Source: Serinicoccus hydrothermalis (GTDB lineage Bacteria; Actinomycetota; Actinomycetes; Actinomycetales; Dermatophilaceae). Taken from it: a DNA stretch of 64,000 nt. Positions 39,463 to 48,031 of the stretch are shown here, one piece after another (the first letter of the stretch is position 1; every line of letters starts with the position of its first letter). The stretch lies in assembly GCF_001685415.1 (NCBI RefSeq), contig NZ_CP014989.1:1-64000 (forward strand), in the 5' to 3' direction. The notes under the pieces were generated by a model that saw only the letters and a list, made by a program, of their open reading frames with translations, was not told where the DNA came from and ran no database searches. Made by a program: the position numbers and the translations under genes.

Positions 39463-40653
39463 TCAGCCGATCTTGCGCGCCCGGATGACACCGTCGATCG
39501 CGAGGATCGAGTCCTTGAGCTCGTCCTGCACCTCGCCCTCGACGTCGACGAGCGTGTAGGCGACCTCGCCCTTGGACTTGTTGGTGAACTCCGCGACGTT
39601 GAGCCCGGCCTCCGCGAGGGCGGCGGTGATCTGGCCGATCATGTTGGGCTTGTTCTCGTTGAAGATCCCCAGGCGCGTCGTGCCCGGCGTGCGGGCCATG
39701 ACGACCTCGGGGAAGTTGACCGAGTTGCGGATGTTGCCGTTGAGCAGGTAGTCCGAGAGCTGGTCGGCCGCCATGACCGCGCAATTGTCCTCGGCCTCGC
39801 CCGTGGACGCGCCGAGGTGCGGGAGGGCGATGACCTTCGGGTGCACCGAGCCGGCCTCGGAGGGGAAGTCGTTGACGTAGGCGTGCAGGTGCCCCGAGTC
39901 GAGCGCCTCGATGACCGCCTGCTCGTCCACGACGCCGCCACGGGCGAAGTTGAGCACGACCCCGCCGGGCGCCATCGAGGCGATCCGGTCGGCGTCCACG
40001 AGGCCCTTGGTCGCCTCGATGAGCGGCACGTGCAGCGTGATCATGTTGCTCCGGGCGAAGAGCTCCTCGACGCTGGTCACCTGCTCCACGTTGGGGGAGA
40101 GCTGCCAGGCGCGCTCGACCGTGATGGCCGGGTCGTAGCCGAGGACCTTGAGCCCGAGGGACTGCGCCGCGTTGGCGACGAGCACGCCGATCGCTCCGAG
40201 CCCGATGACCCCGAGGGTCTTGCCGGGGAGCTCGTAGCCCGCGAACTGCTTCTTGCCCGCCTCGACCTGCTTGTCCAGGTCGCCGCCGGAGAGCGCCTGG
40301 TCGGCGACGAGCCCGCGGGTGTAGTCAGCCGCGTGGTAGAGGTTGCGGGCCGCCAGCAGCATGCCGGCGATGACCAGCTCCTTGACCGCGTTGGCGTTGG
40401 CGCCCGGCGTGTTGAAGACCGGTATGCCGCGCGCCCCCAGGTCGTCCACCGGGATGTTGTTGGTGCCCGCCCCGGCGCGGGCGACGGCATACAGCGAGTC
40501 GGGGATCGGGGCCGAGTGCAGGTCCGCAGAGCGCAGCAGGATGCCCCGCGGCTCGGCGATGTCGGTGCCGAGGTCGAAGACGTCCCGGTCGAGCCGCTGC
40601 AGGCCGACGGGGGAGATCGCGTTGAGGGTCTGGATCGGGTAGGTCTGCGTCAT
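39463..40653 (-). CDS. serA: D-3-phosphoglycerate dehydrogenase
   Basis: First step of serine synthesis, oxidising 3-phosphoglycerate with NAD. 396 aa, the shorter form. Catalytic domains contain ARAGAGTNNIPVDDL, the Rossmann motif GVIGLGAIGVLVANAA, NFARGGVVDEQAV (catalytic Arg) and ALPHLGASTGEAEDNCA (catalytic His with Glu upstream). The last 75 residues are an ACT domain (RLGIFNENKPNMIGQITAAL) for serine feedback. It follows serC by 13 bp in the same operon and is followed by the three-hairpin array. Confidence 0.96.
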   Translation of the reverse strand: MTQTYPIQTLNAISPVGLQRLDRDVFDLGTDIAEPRGILLRSADLHSAPIPDSLYAVARAGAGTNNIPVDDLGARGIPVFNTPGANANAVKELVIAGMLLAARNLYHAADYTRGLVADQALSGGDLDKQVEAGKKQFAGYELPGKTLGVIGLGAIGVLVANAAQSLGLKVLGYDPAITVERAWQLSPNVEQVTSVEELFARSNMITLHVPLIEATKGLVDADRIASMAPGGVVLNFARGGVVDEQAVIEALDSGHLHAYVNDFPSEAGSVHPKVIALPHLGASTGEAEDNCAVMAADQLSDYLLNGNIRNSVNFPEVVMARTPGTTRLGIFNENKPNMIGQITAALAEAGLNVAEFTNKSKGEVAYTLVDVEGEVQDELKDSILAIDGVIRARKIG

Positions 40654-40666
40654 GGGAGTGGTGCTC

Positions 40667-41752
40667 TCAGCCGTTCTGCTGCTCGAAGTCGGTCATGAAG
40701 TCGACGAGGGCCTGGACGCCCTCGATCGGCATGGCGTTGTAGATGCTGGCGCGCATCCCGCCCACGCTGCGGTGCCCGGACAGCCCGGACAGGCCCGCCT
40801 CGGCGGCCGCCGCCACGAAGGGCTTCTCCAGCGCAGGGTCGGGTACGAGGAAGGGCACGTTCATCCAGGAGCGGGCCCGCTCCTGCACCGGGTTGGAGTA
40901 GAAGTCGGAACGCTCGATCGCGCCGTAGAGCAGGTCGGCCTTCGCCTTGTTGCGTCGGCCCATCTCCTCGACGCCGCCCTGCTGCTCGACCCACTCCAGC
41001 ACGAGGCCGACGAGGTACCACGCCAGCGTGGGCGGGGTGTTGAGCATCGAGTCGGCCGCGTCCATCGCCTTCCAGTCCAGCGCGGAGGGCACGTCGGCCC
41101 GGGCGCGGTCCAGCAGGTCGCGGCGCACGATGACCACCACGAGCCCGGCCGGACCCAGGTTCTTCTGCGCCCCCGCGTAGATCACGCCGAAGCGGGACAC
41201 GTCGAGCGGCCGCGACAGGATCGTCGAGCTGGCGTCGGTGACGAGCGGGACGTCCCCGGCGTCCGGGACGTAGGGGAACTCGACCCCGCCGATCGTCTCG
41301 TTCAGCGTGTAGTGCAGGTAGGCCGCGTCGCCGGGGACCTCGAAGGAGCCCTCGTCGGGGACCGAGGCGTAGTTCGACGCCTTCTCGTCCGCGACGACCC
41401 GGACGTCGGCATACTTCTCGCCCTCGCTGATCGCCTTCTTCGACCAGGACCCGGTGTTGAGGTATGCCGCGGGCTGGCCGGGTGCGGCGAGGTTGAGCGG
41501 GACGCCGGAGAACTGCCCGGTGGCTCCGCCCTGCAGGAAGAGGACGGCGTGGTCGTCCGGCACCGAGAGCAGCGAGCGGAGGCGCTGCTCGGCCTCGGCC
41601 GCGATGGACACGAACTCGGGGCTGCGGTGGGACATCTCCATGACGGACATCCCGGAGCCGCGCCAGTCGGTCAGCTCGGACTGGGCGCGCTCGAGGACCT
41701 CGAGCGGCATGGTGGCTGGGCCGGCAGAGAAGTTGAAGACTCGCACGGGCAC
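40667..41752 (-). CDS. serC: Phosphoserine aminotransferase
   Basis: PLP enzyme converting 3-phosphohydroxypyruvate to O-phosphoserine, 361 aa. The N-terminus VFNFSAGPATMPLEVL is diagnostic. LQGGATGQFSGVPLNL, YLHYTLNETIGGVEFPY and the PLP lysine in YAGAQKNLGPAG are all present, as is the C-terminal GHRSVGGMRASIYNAMP. GTG 41752 is the likely start; GTG 41746 is possible. With serA it supplies two of the three serine steps; serB is not in the window. Confidence 0.96.
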   Translation of the reverse strand: MPVRVFNFSAGPATMPLEVLERAQSELTDWRGSGMSVMEMSHRSPEFVSIAAEAEQRLRSLLSVPDDHAVLFLQGGATGQFSGVPLNLAAPGQPAAYLNTGSWSKKAISEGEKYADVRVVADEKASNYASVPDEGSFEVPGDAAYLHYTLNETIGGVEFPYVPDAGDVPLVTDASSTILSRPLDVSRFGVIYAGAQKNLGPAGLVVVIVRRDLLDRARADVPSALDWKAMDAADSMLNTPPTLAWYLVGLVLEWVEQQGGVEEMGRRNKAKADLLYGAIERSDFYSNPVQERARSWMNVPFLVPDPALEKPFVAAAAEAGLSGLSGHRSVGGMRASIYNAMPIEGVQALVDFMTDFEQQNG

Positions 41753-42123
41753 CTACCGTACCGTCAGGCGGCGCCGTGCCCCGCGTCGGCCCGAGCGCCG
41801 CGAGGAGGGGCCACCCGTGTGCGATACTGCATAGCGGTCGAGCGAGGACCCACACCCTCGTGAGACCCGGTGCGAGTCCCTCGCGGTGCGACTAGAAGCA
41901 GGTCCGCACGCGAGACCCACGGTGCTCGGAATCGAGGCCGGACGGCCCGCACCGCGCCGGAGCCGGTGCCGCGCGGGTACGCGAGCCGCCCTCCTGGTGA
42001 CACGGAAGACTTCCGTCGTGGCCGACCGGTCGCGACGACACCGCACCCGCGCCGCGCGGGCAGTGGGGCCGCTGGTCGGCCCCGACGTGTGGACTGGCAC
42101 CGCGTGGCCTGGAAGGACACGGC
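41753..42123. promoter_or_regulatory. 371-bp divergent control region between serC and the RNase E/G gene
   Basis: No gene is supported here. A -10-like GATACT at 41823-41828 with TG two bases upstream points right and would give an RNA leader of nearly 290 nt before the RNase gene. That leader contains ACGGAAG-A-CTTCCGT at 42002-42016, a near-perfect inverted repeat, and the hairpin GGGGCCG-ctggt-CGGCCCC at 42065-42083. Long structured leaders are known to mediate autoregulation of RNase E in enterobacteria; the same role here is inference. Confidence 0.45.
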
Positions 42124-44898
42124 GTGTCTGACGAGAGCACCCGCGAAGCCACCGACGAGGTGGAGACGGACACGAACCCCGCCGCTGACGCGGCCGAGGC
42201 GACCGAGGTGGCCGCGCCGGAGAGCACGCAGGCCCCTGCGTCGGAGACGGACGAGCAGACGGCCGCCCCGGAGACGGCGGAGGTTGCGGCTCCGGAGACG
42301 GACGAGCCGGCCGCGGAGACCCCCGCCTCCCCGGACGACACCGAGGACGACGCGCAGGACCAGCAGCCGGAGGGTGCGGGTATGCCCTCATTCGGCCTGG
42401 TCTTCCAGGCGCCCGACCTCACGGACCTGCCCAAGCGGCGCTCCCGGCGGGCCACCTCCGCGTCGACCGCCCCGACGCCCGCACCCGCGGCGGACACGCC
42501 GAGCGCTGCGGCGCAGGAGCAGGACGACTCCGGGACCGGACCGTCCGACGACGACGGTGGCGACGACGAGCAGGGCGGACGCGGCCGCCGCCGCCGACGC
42601 CGCGGCGGCAAGGGCCGGCGTGGCCGCTCCGAGGACCAGGACGGCGGTCAGGATGGGGGCGCGAACCAGACCGACACTGCCGACGAGAAGGCCGGCGACG
42701 AGGGCGGCGACCAGGACCGTTCGTCGTCGAAGGGCTCGGGCGGTGGCCGTCGTCGTCGTGGCGGCGGTGACTCCGGTGACGGCTCCGGCAAGGGCGGCCA
42801 GAAGGAGGGCCCAGGGAAGGACTCCGGGAAGAAGGACGGCGCCGACGGCTCGGCCGACTCCTCGTCCTCCGACGGTGGCAACGACGGCGACGGGGGCGGC
42901 AGCACCAAGCGTCGCCGGCGTCGCTCCCGCAGCGGGAGCGAGCGGCCGGCGGCCAAGGACGAGGTCACCTCGGTCAAGGGGTCGACCCGGCTGGAGGCCA
43001 AGCGCCAGCGTCGCCGAGAGGGCCGTGAGGCCGGACGGCGCCGCACGGTCATCACCGAGGCGGAGTTCCTGGCCCGGCGCGAGAGCGTGGAGCGGGTCAT
43101 GGTCGTGCGCGGGCTCGAGGACCGCACCCAGATCGCGGTGCTGGAGGACGGCGTCCCGGTCGAGCACTACGTCTCGCGCTCCGCGCAGTCCACGATGGTG
43201 GGCAACGTCTACCTCGGTCGGGTGCAGAACGTCCTGCCCAGCATGGAGGCGGCCTTCGTCGACATCGGCAAGGGGCGCAACGCGGTCCTGTATGCCGGTG
43301 AGGTCAACTGGGACGCCGCCGGCCTGGAGGGCAACCAGCCCAAGCGGATCGAGAACGCCCTCAAGTCCGGCGAGTCGGTCCTGGTCCAGGTGACCAAGGA
43401 CCCCATCGGTCACAAGGGTGCCCGGCTGACCTCCCAGGTCTCCCTCCCCGGCCGGTACCTGGTCTACGTGCCCGGCAACTCGATGACCGGCATCTCGCGC
43501 AAGCTGCCCGACACCGAGCGCGCCCGGCTGAAGAAGATCCTCAAGGAGGTCGTGCCGGGCGACGCGGGCGTCATCGTGCGGACCGCGGCGGAGGGCGCCT
43601 CCGAGGCCGAGCTGCGGGCCGACGTCGAGCGGCTCACCGCGATGTGGGAGAAGATCGAGGCGAAGTCGAAGACCGCCAACGCCCCGGCCCTGCTGCACGG
43701 GGAGCCGGACATGACCGTCCGGGTCATCCGCGACGTCTTCAACGAGGACTTCGCCAAGCTGGTGGTCTCCGGTGACAAGGCCTGGGGGGAGGTCAAGCGC
43801 TACATCGACGACGTCGCGCCCGACCTCGCCGAGCGGGTGGAGAAGTACACCGGCACCACCGACGTCTTCACCACCCACCGCGTGCACGAGGCCATCGCCA
43901 AGGCGATGGACCGCAAGGTCTGGCTGCCCTCGGGCGGCTCGCTCGTCATCGACCGCACCGAGGCGATGACCGTGGTCGACGTCAACACCGGCAAGTTCAC
44001 CGGCTCCGGCGGCAACCTCGAGGAGACGGTCACCAAGAACAACATCGAGGCCGCCGAGGAGATCGTCCGGCAGCTGCGCCTGCGGGACATCGGCGGCATC
44101 ATCGTCGTCGACTTCATCGACATGGTCCTGGAGAGCAACCGGGACCTCGTCGTACGACGGCTCCTGGAGTGCCTCGGCCGGGACCGGACCAAGCACCAGG
44201 TGGCCGAGGTCACCTCGCTGGGCCTGGTCCAGATGACCCGCAAGCGGGTCGGCTCCGGGCTCATCGAGGTCTTCTCCGAGAGCTGCACGCACTGCTCCGG
44301 TCGCGGGGTCATCGTGCAGTCCGAGCCCGTCGTCCGCTCCGGCGGCGACGACGGCGGCAGCAACGGCAACAACGGCGGCGGAGGCAGCAAGCGCCGTGGC
44401 AAGGGGCGCGGCAAGAGCGCTGGTGCCGCGGAGCCGAAGAACGTGCTGCCGACGCCCAACCCCAACGGCCCGACGCCGGCCCAGATCGCCGCGGCGGCCC
44501 ACGCCGCGGCCCTCACGGCCGGGGCCAGCTCGGAGGCGGCCGACGCCGCAGCCCAGGCCGCGGCTGTCGAGGTGGCCGAGGACGCGGTGCCGCAGGAGGC
44601 TGTCGCCCCGACCGTCGAGGCCGAGCCGCAGCAGGTCACCGCACCGGCCACTGAGCCCGAGCCGGAGAAGCCGGCGACCGAGCCCGAGACGGCGGAGCCG
44701 GCGACCGAGCCCGACGCGGCGCAGGACGTCGCGCCGGCACCGGAACCCGTGGTCGAGCCCGAGCCCGAGCCGCGCCCCAAGCGTCGCCGCCGGGGCCGCG
44801 TGGTCTCGCCCGCCGGCCCGCCCACCGGTGAGGTCGCCGGGGAGCCGACGGCCGACGCGGAGCAGCCCGCCGACGGCTCCTCGCAGGACCCTTCCTGA
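42124..44898 (+). CDS. rne: Rne/Rng family ribonuclease (RNase E/G)
   Basis: Endoribonuclease for mRNA decay and rRNA/tRNA processing, 924 aa. The catalytic core (about 325-745) is flanked by disordered arms, the usual actinobacterial layout. N-terminal arm: Glu/Ala/Thr repeats, then Arg/Gly-rich and Ser/Gly stretches. Core: S1 domain MVGNVYLGRVQNVLPSMEAAFVDIGKGRNAVLY, DNase I-like catalytic segment VVDVNTGKFTGSGGNLEETV and IVVDFIDM, and the zinc-link CTHCSGRG. The C-terminal arm is Gly-rich, then Ala/Pro/Glu repeats, ending in a basic patch RPKRRRRGR. Start GTG 42124 follows GGAAGGA. Confidence 0.95.
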   Translation: MSDESTREATDEVETDTNPAADAAEATEVAAPESTQAPASETDEQTAAPETAEVAAPETDEPAAETPASPDDTEDDAQDQQPEGAGMPSFGLVFQAPDLTDLPKRRSRRATSASTAPTPAPAADTPSAAAQEQDDSGTGPSDDDGGDDEQGGRGRRRRRRGGKGRRGRSEDQDGGQDGGANQTDTADEKAGDEGGDQDRSSSKGSGGGRRRRGGGDSGDGSGKGGQKEGPGKDSGKKDGADGSADSSSSDGGNDGDGGGSTKRRRRRSRSGSERPAAKDEVTSVKGSTRLEAKRQRRREGREAGRRRTVITEAEFLARRESVERVMVVRGLEDRTQIAVLEDGVPVEHYVSRSAQSTMVGNVYLGRVQNVLPSMEAAFVDIGKGRNAVLYAGEVNWDAAGLEGNQPKRIENALKSGESVLVQVTKDPIGHKGARLTSQVSLPGRYLVYVPGNSMTGISRKLPDTERARLKKILKEVVPGDAGVIVRTAAEGASEAELRADVERLTAMWEKIEAKSKTANAPALLHGEPDMTVRVIRDVFNEDFAKLVVSGDKAWGEVKRYIDDVAPDLAERVEKYTGTTDVFTTHRVHEAIAKAMDRKVWLPSGGSLVIDRTEAMTVVDVNTGKFTGSGGNLEETVTKNNIEAAEEIVRQLRLRDIGGIIVVDFIDMVLESNRDLVVRRLLECLGRDRTKHQVAEVTSLGLVQMTRKRVGSGLIEVFSESCTHCSGRGVIVQSEPVVRSGGDDGGSNGNNGGGGSKRRGKGRGKSAGAAEPKNVLPTPNPNGPTPAQIAAAAHAAALTAGASSEAADAAAQAAAVEVAEDAVPQEAVAPTVEAEPQQVTAPATEPEPEKPATEPETAEPATEPDAAQDVAPAPEPVVEPEPEPRPKRRRRGRVVSPAGPPTGEVAGEPTADAEQPADGSSQDPS

Positions 44899-44972
44899 GT
44901 TTGGAGCCCGCAGGGTCGGCACGGTAGTCTTGTACGTCGGTTCGCGCTGGAGCGCCGGACCGGTCTCGCAGA

Positions 44973-44987
44973 CGACATACCGTGTCG
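44973..44987 (+). other. Small hairpin in the rplU leader
   Basis: CGACA-TACCG-TGTCG, a 5-bp stem with 5-nt loop, in the 163-bp gap between the RNase gene and rplU. This gap should carry the rplU promoter; I found no convincing -35/-10 pair in it. Confidence 0.3.
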
Positions 44988-45061
44988 GCTCGACCGGGTC
45001 CTGTGAACCTCCGGTGCGCGTCCGAGCCCACCGCGACCAGATGTGAGAAAGCGAGTTCAAC

Positions 45062-45376
45062 GTGTACGCGATCGTCCGTGCTGGCGGCCGCCAGGAGAAG
45101 GTCTCCGTCGGCGACGTGCTGACCATCGACAAGGTCGGTGGTGACGCCACGGCCGGCGACACCGTCGAGCTCGCCCCCGTCCTCCTCGTCGACGGCCAGA
45201 CCGTGACCACCGACGCCGACGCGCTCGGCAAGGCCACGGTCACCGCCGAGGTCCTGGGTGCGGTCAAGGGTCCCAAGATCGTCATCCAGAAGTACAAGAA
45301 CAAGACCGGGTACAAGAAGCGTCAGGGCCACCGCCAGCCGCTCACCCAGGTCAAGATCACCGCGATCGACGCCTGA
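45062..45376 (+). CDS. rplU: 50S ribosomal protein L21
   Basis: Ribosomal protein of 104 aa. The N-terminus [20 protein letters not shown] and the C-terminal [20 protein letters not shown] are typical of L21, which contacts 23S rRNA. GTG start at 45062. First gene of the rplU-rpmA unit, directly after the RNase E/G gene as in most actinobacteria. Confidence 0.97.
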   Translation: MYAIVRAGGRQEKVSVGDVLTIDKVGGDATAGDTVELAPVLLVDGQTVTTDADALGKATVTAEVLGAVKGPKIVIQKYKNKTGYKKRQGHRQPLTQVKITAIDA

Positions 45377-45407
45377 GCGTCGCACCGAGCCGAGAAGGAG
45401 TCAGCAG

Positions 45408-45674
45408 ATGGCACACAAGAAGGGTGCGTCCTCGACCCGCAACGGTCGTGACTCGAACGCCCAGCGCCTCGGCGTGAAGCGCTTCGGCGGCCAGGTCGTC
45501 GGCGCCGGCGAGATCATCGTCCGGCAGCGCGGGACCCACTTCCACCCCGGTGAGGGTGTGGGCCGCGGCGGCGACGACACGCTGTTCGCCCTGGTCCCCG
45601 GCGTCGTCGAGTTCGGCGCCAAGCGCGGCCGCAAGACGGTCAACATCGTCACCGAGGAGACCGTCGGCGCCTGA
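45408..45674 (+). CDS. rpmA: 50S ribosomal protein L27
   Basis: Ribosomal protein of 88 aa that reaches the peptidyl transferase centre with its N-terminus. [20 protein letters not shown] and the later [17 protein letters not shown] are diagnostic. The N-terminus begins directly with AHKKG, with no cleavable leader of the Firmicute kind. AAGGAG precedes the ATG at 45408. Confidence 0.97.
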   Translation: MAHKKGASSTRNGRDSNAQRLGVKRFGGQVVGAGEIIVRQRGTHFHPGEGVGRGGDDTLFALVPGVVEFGAKRGRKTVNIVTEETVGA

Positions 45675-45697
45675 GGCGCGACACGTCATACCTCGTC

Positions 45698-45731
45698 GAC
45701 GCCGGTGGAGCCCTGGGGCTCCGCCGGCGTC
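45698..45731 (+). terminator. Strong hairpin between rpmA and obgE
   Basis: GACGCCGGTGGAGCC at 45698-45712 pairs with GGCTCCGCCGGCGTC at 45717-45731: 15 pairs with a single G/U, loop CTGG. It lies 24 bp after the L27 stop and 33 bp before the obgE ATG. It could end or attenuate the ribosomal protein transcript, lowering obgE expression relative to L21/L27. Confidence 0.7.
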
Positions 45732-45763
45732 GCGCTGTCTGCACCACCTGAGAGGATCACCCC

Positions 45764-47269
45764 ATGGCCAACTTCGTGGACCGTGTCGTGCTGCACCTGC
45801 GCGCCGGCAAGGGCGGTCACGGTGTCGCCTCGGTGCACCGCGAGAAGTTCAAGCCCCTCGGTGGCCCGGACGGCGGCAACGGTGGCCGCGGTGGCGACAT
45901 CGTGCTGCGGGTGGACCCGCAGATCACGACGTTGATCGACTACCACCACGGGCCGCACCGCACGGCGCCGAACGGTCGGCCGGGCGAGGGCGACGAGAAG
46001 AACGGCGCCCAGGGTGAGGACCTCGTGCTGCCGGTGCCCTCGGGCACGGTCGTGACGACCCGCGGGGGAGAGGTGCTCGCCGACCTCGTCGGCGACGGGG
46101 CCGAGCTCGTCGCGGCCCGCGGCGGTCGTGGCGGGCTGGGCAACAAGGCGCTCGCCTCCCCGCGGCGCAAGGCACCCGGCTTCGCGCTGCTGGGGGAGCC
46201 CGGCGAGGAGGCCGAGGTCGTCCTCGAGCTCAAGACCCTGGCCGACGTCGCGCTCGTGGGCTTTCCCTCCGCCGGCAAGTCCTCCCTGGTCAGCGTGCTG
46301 TCCGCGGCGCGGCCGAAGATCGCGGACTACCCCTTCACCACCCTCATCCCCAACCTCGGCGTCGTGACGGCCGGAGGGGAGCGCTTCACCATCGCCGACG
46401 TGCCGGGGCTCATCCCCGGGGCCAGCGAGGGCAAGGGGCTCGGGCTGCAGTTCCTGCGCCACGTCGAGCGCTGCCACGTGCTGGCGCACGTCGTGGACTG
46501 CGCCACGCTCGAGCCCGGACGCGACCCGCTGACCGACCTCGAGGTCATCGAGGAGGAGCTGGCGGCCTACGTCCCGCACGGCGAGCTGGGCGGCATACCC
46601 CTGGCGGAGCGGGTGCGGGTCGTCGTGCTCAACAAGGCCGACGTGCCCGAGGCCCGGGAGCTGGCCGAGATGGTGCGGCCCGACCTGGAGGAGCGCGGCT
46701 ACGAGGTGCACATCGTCTCGGCCGTCGCCCACCAGGGGCTCAAGGAGCTGACCTTCGCCCTCGCCGGGCACGTCCGGCGCGCCCGGGAGGAGCAGGTCGA
46801 GGTCGAGCCGCAGCGGGTCGTCATCCGGCCGCGGGCCATGGACGACCAGGGCTTCACCGTGCAGCGGGAGAACACCGCTGACGGCGAGATCTTCCGGGTC
46901 GTGGGGGAGCGGCCCACCCGGTGGGTGCGGCAGACCGACTTCGCCAACGACGAGGCGGTCGGCTACCTCGCCGACCGGCTCGGCCGGCTCGGCGTCGAGG
47001 AGGAGCTGCTCAAGGCCGGTGCCGTGGCGGGGTCCACGGTGCTCATCGGTCCCGCGGACGACGCGGTCGTCTTCGACTGGGAGCCGACGATGGCCGGCGG
47101 CGCCGAGCTGCTCGGCAGCCGCGGTACGGACGCGCGCCTCGAGGACCGCTCCCGGCCGACCCGCGCGGAGAAGCGCGAGGCCTTTCACGACCGCAAGGAC
47201 GCCCAGACGCAGGCCCGCGAGGAGCTCGAGGCCGAGCGCCGCGCCGGCTGGTGGACCGACGAGGACTGA
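45764..47269 (+). CDS. obgE: GTPase ObgE/CgtA
   Basis: Essential GTPase acting in 50S maturation and stress signalling, 501 aa. The glycine-rich Obg domain (1-~158) has [20 protein letters not shown] and [16 protein letters not shown]. The G domain has [10 protein letters not shown] (G1), [11 protein letters not shown] (G2), [12 protein letters not shown] (G3), NKAD (G4) and SAV (G5). The C-terminal OCT domain (~345-430) is present, followed by a charged tail of about 65 residues. GGIP near residue 277 uses the rare ATA codon inside a GGCATACC word. Confidence 0.97.
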   Translation: MANFVDRVVLHLRAGKGGHGVASVHREKFKPLGGPDGGNGGRGGDIVLRVDPQITTLIDYHHGPHRTAPNGRPGEGDEKNGAQGEDLVLPVPSGTVVTTRGGEVLADLVGDGAELVAARGGRGGLGNKALASPRRKAPGFALLGEPGEEAEVVLELKTLADVALVGFPSAGKSSLVSVLSAARPKIADYPFTTLIPNLGVVTAGGERFTIADVPGLIPGASEGKGLGLQFLRHVERCHVLAHVVDCATLEPGRDPLTDLEVIEEELAAYVPHGELGGIPLAERVRVVVLNKADVPEARELAEMVRPDLEERGYEVHIVSAVAHQGLKELTFALAGHVRRAREEQVEVEPQRVVIRPRAMDDQGFTVQRENTADGEIFRVVGERPTRWVRQTDFANDEAVGYLADRLGRLGVEEELLKAGAVAGSTVLIGPADDAVVFDWEPTMAGGAELLGSRGTDARLEDRSRPTRAEKREAFHDRKDAQTQAREELEAERRAGWWTDED

Positions 47270-47305
47270 CCCACACCCGTCGCGCTCGGTCCGTAGGGTG
47301 GCGTG

Positions 47306-47872
47306 ATGACCGACATCGACGTGAGGCCCACTCCCTCCGAGCTCGGCGACCTGATCGAGGAGCTGGTGGGTTCGCGCTGGCCCACCACCGAGGACGACCG
47401 TCTCGCGTGGTTCGACGAGCACGGCCTGGTCGTGGAGGATGCCGAGTGCGAGTCCCGCGACGGCGGGTCGGAGGCGTGGGCCGGCTCGGGTCCCGGGGTC
47501 TGGGGTCGGCCGAGCTGCGGCTGGAACACCGTCGAGGGCGAGCTCGTCGGGCTCTTCTGGTTTCTGTGGCGCGGGACCTCATGGGAGGAGTCGGAGCGGT
47601 CGGCCCGCGAGCTGCGTGACCTGCTCGCGGAGCGCTTCGGCGACCCGACCGAGGAGCACGTGACCGAGCCGGGGACCGGGCGCTTCACCGCCTTCTGGGA
47701 GACCCCCGGTCACACGATCGACCTCTACCTCCACGGGGGTATGCGCCCGCAGGGCGCCGACGACCAGTTCTACGACGAGCCGGTCATCCAGCTGCACCTG
47801 GACCACGCCCGGGCGGCCGGCCCCGCGCATACCCCGGAGCCCCGCGCTTCCTTGCCCGCCCCGCCCACGTAG
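47306..47872 (+). CDS. Hypothetical protein, small acidic cytoplasmic protein
   Basis: 188 aa from the ATG at 47306 (a GTG directly before it would add one residue). I do not recognise a family. It has no signal peptide or membrane segment, is rich in Trp, Glu and Asp, and has GRPSCGWNTVEGELVGLFWFLWRG as its most distinctive stretch, then an amphipathic helix (ARELRDLLAERFGD) and a short Pro/Ala tail. Codon use looks native and the gene contains two GTATGC/GCATAC words. It lies between obgE and proB, which are often adjacent, so it may be an insertion. The Trp-rich, single-domain build recalls immunity-type proteins, but no toxin gene is near. Confidence 0.6.
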   Translation: MTDIDVRPTPSELGDLIEELVGSRWPTTEDDRLAWFDEHGLVVEDAECESRDGGSEAWAGSGPGVWGRPSCGWNTVEGELVGLFWFLWRGTSWEESERSARELRDLLAERFGDPTEEHVTEPGTGRFTAFWETPGHTIDLYLHGGMRPQGADDQFYDEPVIQLHLDHARAAGPAHTPEPRASLPAPPT

Positions 47873-48017
47873 GTGTGGGGGTCGTCGGTCAAGCGTGGGG
47901 CCAAGGCGCTTCCGCGGGACGGGCGAGCTGCCGTGGCGCGGGCGAGCTGCCGCGGGGGCCGCTCATCCGGTAGAGCCACCGCCGTCCGCGGATGCATGAG
48001 TATGCGTGGGGGTGGAA

Positions 48018-48031
48018 TAGTATTCGTCCCA
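48018..48031 (+). promoter_or_regulatory. proB promoter, probably giving a leaderless mRNA
   Basis: The -10-like TAGTAT at 48018-48023 ends seven bases before the proB ATG at 48031, so transcription would begin at or next to the ATG. There is no ribosome binding site between. Leaderless mRNAs are common in actinobacteria. Confidence 0.5.

Noticed and set aside
42002-42016. ACGGAAG-A-CTTCCGT as a transposon end or attachment site
   Set aside because: It is single, lacks target duplication or a recombinase gene, and lies within the probable leader of the RNase gene.
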